From assembly GCA_000697055.1 (NCBI GenBank), contig JNDT01002413.1, positions 62,001 through 126,000 of the forward strand: a DNA stretch of 64,000 nucleotides. Direction: 5' to 3'. Position 1 is the first letter of the stretch; the number at the start of each line of letters is the position of its first letter. Position numbers and translations under genes: made by a program. Shown piece by piece: positions 60,349 to 64,000 of the stretch. This stretch comes from Saksenaea vasiformis B4078 (taxonomy: Eukaryota; Mucoromycota; Mucoromycetes; Mucorales; Saksenaeaceae). The notes under the pieces are model-generated. The model saw only the letters and a list, made by a program, of their open reading frames with translations, was not told where the DNA came from and did no database searches.

Positions 60349-62372
60349 GGGCTTCGCCTTGCTTTTTTTTTTTTCTTTCTTTTAATTTATCCTGTAGATG
60401 ATCGACGACGAACCACGGAAACTATTCTATGCGGAATCCTTTTTTGTTTGGTGACACCTGAGAACGAAAGGATGAAGGCAACCTTTAGCCGAAGCCGGGT
60501 CTATGTCCAAAAATGCTGGTAAACCAATGGCTTTATGCTTAGGCTGCTACCCTACGAGACGAGTCATATATGGCATGATAAGTGGGTAGTATATAGACTG
60601 ATTGCGTTTATTCGTTCCGAGCGGGTCATTCCGGTTTAGACGGATACATTAGTATACGTACCGTTATCAATGCATTATTCTACCTTCCCGATGGATTGCT
60701 ATGCTTCTTTGAGGCAATCATCCCGAAGACTTGACTTTTTGTATACAAACCATTAGCTATCTATTAATCCAATACTTCGATTAAATGTGACCGAAAATGG
60801 CATATCATTTCAAAAAAAAAAAAAAGAAAAAAAAACTTTGTTCCTTTGTGGCAACCCGGGATATGCCGCCGCTAAACTTTTGGTGAGCGTAGCCATCCAT
60901 GCTTTTTATGGACTTCATAAACAACAGCGATAAACTCACAACGATAACTCCCCGTCGAACGATCAGGAAGATGGACTTCACGTGGAATCCAAAAATAATT
61001 CGACGATACCTAAGTCCCTTTGAGGATGGTATGTTGCAAAGCACAGTAAGGCGTAAATGAATTTGATACCATTTCCCATTTCATGCTACATGTACGAAAC
61101 TTGCAAGAAAACATCACAATAAGGATAGAGCTAAAACTATAAAGTTTGTTTTTGACCAGGCCAGGATACCCCGTTTGTGGTGCGCAATCATTCTTTAACG
61201 TTTTGAGCTGAATTTCTGAAAGACTGAGGCATTGCTATACAAAGGTTTAGGAAACAATCTTCTGCGTTGTAACATGGAGCAGAAGGATCTTAGCTACTTT
61301 GAGTACGTCTTCAACTGCTGCTAAGCCCTTCGCTATATATGGTTGCGCAGCATAGAGATGAATAAGATAAAGACATACGTGATAGTATCTTGAGGAGAGC
61401 GAAAGGAAGAGTGATAAGTGTATGTTCATGGAGAAACATAAGAGCTTCTTCCAAAACAAATGATAAACATCCTTCCATCACTTCGAATGGTTTCAAGTTT
61501 CACGAGATGCTGTTTACAACTGCATAATTGTGCAGAATTATTATCCTTCCATTAAACAAGCACAACTCCAGCCAATGAAGACGAAATAGTGAGGCATAGA
61601 TGCAAAAGATATGTAATGGGGAAACAAGCTGCCAAAGTTTCTAATTGACTATATCTTTCTCGAAGAGCTACTTTTCCATGGAGGATTCTTGGATTCTTCC
61701 AGACGGCTGAAGTTTACAAGCATCTCGGTTATTCTCTGACATCCGCGCGCCGATCAGTCTTGTGATATAGACATTTCAAGCAAACACTACCATGCAGAAG
61801 CTGTCACCCATCATGACGGCCTCCGCGGCTTTGCCTTCAGTATCGTTTGTAGAATAATAATTGGTATATGCAAAGCAAGTTCAATTCAACCTGTTCTTTC
61901 AAGGTTTCGACGGATGGACGCGATACCGACAATTATGTCGTATATGCACTTGTTTCTTTTCGTAGTTCTTCAGTTTTATGAACTTTATTTTGGAGAGATT
62001 TACAGTAATTGATATCCAACTAGTTCGCACGTCTTGAGGACAAGCTTCATTGTTCCTCCTTTATCAAGCTACGTTCAATGCAGTAAAGGGAGAGGCGCAG
62101 CAGGGAAGTGTTATAGTTCGGCGGACATACATTGTAAACGAATGGCATAAACCGTTATTTGGAAAGACTGTATTATCTGCGATTCAGGAGTGGAGGGAAA
62201 GCTCCTCAATTACGTTAACGTTTTCGTTGGACGTTTATAGATGCCCCACACTGGTCCGAATACCATTTAAAGAATTCCGCTGTCGTCCACATGACAATCT
62301 TCATATTTGGGCGCATTGGATGAGAAAGAGAAAAAAAAAAGTTTATTTACAATGGCAGAAAGATGGTTCGTT
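60349..62372. other. low-density region with one possible tiny gene
   Basis: Two minus-strand segments joined by a consensus 46-nt intron (GTATGT...ATATAG, about 61333-61378) would encode about 60 residues of amphipathic helix, starting MEGCLSFVLEEALMFLHEHT and ending near 61257. No family recognised. Otherwise nothing but homopolymers and short frames. Confidence 0.3.
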
Positions 62373-63498
62373 TCAACACCTGGTTGTCTTATCTGATGAG
62401 ACGCGGTCGGTCGCCGGAAGTTGCCGCCTAAGCGCCTGTCCTCGAAATGTAAGATTCATGGTCCAGATGAATGGCACAAAGCTCTGATACATAAGCCAGG
62501 TTGCTGTTAATGAAGCTATCGATCTCATGGTAGATATAAATACAGTGACGAGACCAACCATGTTCTTCGGTCGGGGTTGCAATGAGTCTTTTGATCTTGC
62601 ACTTGTTGGTTCCAGTCGTTGTGAAACCTGGTCTAAATAGATATAGGCTGTTCTTTTCAAAAAATGACTAACATCCACTAGTAGAGTCCACATTGTTTCG
62701 TCTTCTTCGTCTTGTTCCTCTTCTTCTTGCTGTTGTTCTTGATCAAGCCAACGAGAGATGTCGTCGGGAGAAAAGGATTCTTGTACGGGAGATTCCGGAA
62801 AGTATTTGAATTGAACGACTTCAGGGTTGAAGCGTACACCAGGCGATGTTGCTGTACCAGGGTCCGAGACACATTTAGACCAAGGCCGATAGTGTGGTTC
62901 TTCAAATGAGTCCCATGGTTCAGATAGTGACGTCGGTAACATCAATTCCTGCCGCAACTGATGCAGTTGCAGCCGTGGAGCTGCATTTGTTCTTCTTAAC
63001 ACAGGTTTAAGTCCAGAAGGCGAAGATGGGAAATCAGTCTGGGTAGCAGTAATAATGGATTCATTTTGGTATAATGGTCCATATAACCCTGTTAGAAAAT
63101 GAGTAAGATAATAGAGTTAGGAGACATTGAAACGTACATGTTATATCGGATTCTTTTTGCCTATAAGTAAAGGCAAAAAAACAAAAAAAGTAGTGAGAAC
63201 AAGTTATCTTTCTATTTAGAGATTCGTTGTACCAATTGACCAGCGATGGGTGAATCATCTGGTTATGCCTACTCAGGTGTGCTGTACATGTCCTTGCCAT
63301 TTGTCTCCAAAGGGTATTCTCAAATCGCACCAGATTATAGCGTTCAAGTCGTAGTTTTTTCACTTGTTTTGAGTCTGGGTTTAATGATAATTTTGCAGTA
63401 TTATTCATCTTTTGTTTTCGTATTTCGCGATATGCTTCGATAAGTTCATTTGCTTTCCAATCATAAGAAAGGTAATCAACACAAATATATGGTTTCAT
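62373..63498 (-). CDS. DUF1752 (GATA_AreA-type) protein, Reg1-like PP1 regulator candidate
   Basis: Three exons: 63498-63233, 63160-63138 (23-nt microexon) and 63088-62373, 334 aa. Joining through the microexon restores VNWQKESDITWLYGPLYQ. The N-terminal DUF1752/GATA_AreA block is CVDYLSYDWKANELIEAYRE followed by RLERYNLVRFENTLWRQMAR. Downstream, PGVRFNPEVVQFKYFPESPV has the look of the PP1-docking segment of yeast Reg1, the subunit that directs Glc7 phosphatase to Snf1 in glucose repression. An acidic Gln/Glu run follows, then a C-terminal part with a hydrophobic stretch. The start MKPYICVDYL at 63498 is the first ATG. Domain call firm; Reg1-like role inferred. Confidence 0.75.
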
Positions 63499-64000
63499 TT
63501 TCAATAAGGAGAATAAAGAAGGAAAAGGGAAAAAAGAAAGAGATTATGCGTGTGAGTTGAGTTGTAGAAGGGAAAAAAAGAAAAGGGAAATGAGGATTGA
63601 GTATTTATCGATGTTCCCACCGATCTACAGCAACGCGCACACACACGCCACAAGACTCCTTTTTTTTTAACTTGTGCCAAAACAAGATCAAGCACTTCAA
63701 ATTGTACTGCTACCAACTAAGTTTGCAAGCCAAAAAAGACACTATGCAAGACGGGCAAACTCGGATATCAACTTTCCCCTGTATCTTAATTCATCATCAT
63801 GCGCGAACTTGGTTACATATTTTCCTTGTGTTTCTGTTTCCATGTGGGTCTGTTGATACAAACAAAGCCATGCTCTTTCCGCTTCGCCTAACCATAATAC
63901 AAGCCCGCCCTTTCCCCACGCCGCATTTCCTTCCAAGGCAGATTAACGTGACTGTGCTCGAGTGACGTGGAAGGAACCCTCTCCCACTTTGAATCGTCTT
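63499..64000. other. intergenic to window edge
   Basis: Promoter side of the DUF1752 gene; T-rich run at 63660-63668. No gene recognised before the window ends. Confidence 0.5.

Noticed and set aside
62050..62487. 145-codon plus-strand frame
   Set aside because: Partly antisense to the DUF1752 gene's last exon and in its 3' flank; no motif recognised.

Overview
The window is nuclear DNA of a filamentous fungus, most likely an early-diverging Mucoromycota (Mucorales-type) species. The genes are close together on both strands and are cut by many short introns (about 40-70 nt, GT...AG, often with a CTAAC/CTAAT branch site). The housekeeping set (RAD2/XPG, PKA catalytic subunit, squalene synthase, EMG1/NEP1, mitochondrial FAD/folate carrier, alpha-tubulin) is fungal. 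Crinkler-type proteins, a Fanzor nuclease, gag-only retroelement sequence and a protein family I associate with Mucoromycota fit that group. The species cannot be named from the sequence. Family names come from motif reading only; no database was searched.

Layout. 1-3.1 kb: the 3' part of an intron-rich Fanzor gene (eukaryotic TnpB homologue, RNA-guided nuclease), followed at about 3.40-3.55 kb by a strongly structured segment with a six-base-pair hairpin whose loop can pair downstream as a pseudoknot; this is a candidate omega RNA. 3.6-28.2 kb: core genes: RAD2/XPG, an STB6-like protein, an SLC45/Sut1-like sugar transporter, a SAM methyltransferase, an arrestin, a small GPI-type protein, PKA-C, ERG9, EMG1 and an FLX1-like carrier. 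28.19-32.26 kb: a 4.07-kb near-perfect palindrome made of two head-on copies of an already broken Tc1/mariner (DD34E) transposon, flanked by TA, 38 bp upstream of the carrier start codon. 32.8-42.6 kb: core genes again (bHLH factor, alpha-tubulin, LRR protein, Sfr1-like protein, DUF202 protein, SLC35F6-like transporter), with two U14 C/D snoRNA genes and a third C/D-like candidate on the minus strand at 36.3-37.2 kb.

43.5-57.9 kb is an accessory compartment with low gene density: an intact member of the Mucoromycota family, a decayed paralogue of it, an alternating higher-order tandem repeat, a solo Crinkler header remnant, a secreted B-lectin-like protein, a full-length two-exon Crinkler (header, P-loop NTPase, nuclease-like domain) and a stand-alone Gag ORF. 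58-63.5 kb returns to conserved fungal genes: an uncharacterised protein and a DUF1752/Reg1-like protein with a 23-nt microexon.

Working together: RAD2 (nucleotide excision repair) lies directly downstream of the Fanzor 3' end. EMG1 and U14 both serve small-subunit rRNA maturation, but they sit 9 kb apart and are not an operon. The most notable items are the Fanzor/candidate omega RNA pair, the dead-transposon palindrome, the tandem U14 genes and the Crinkler/accessory block.
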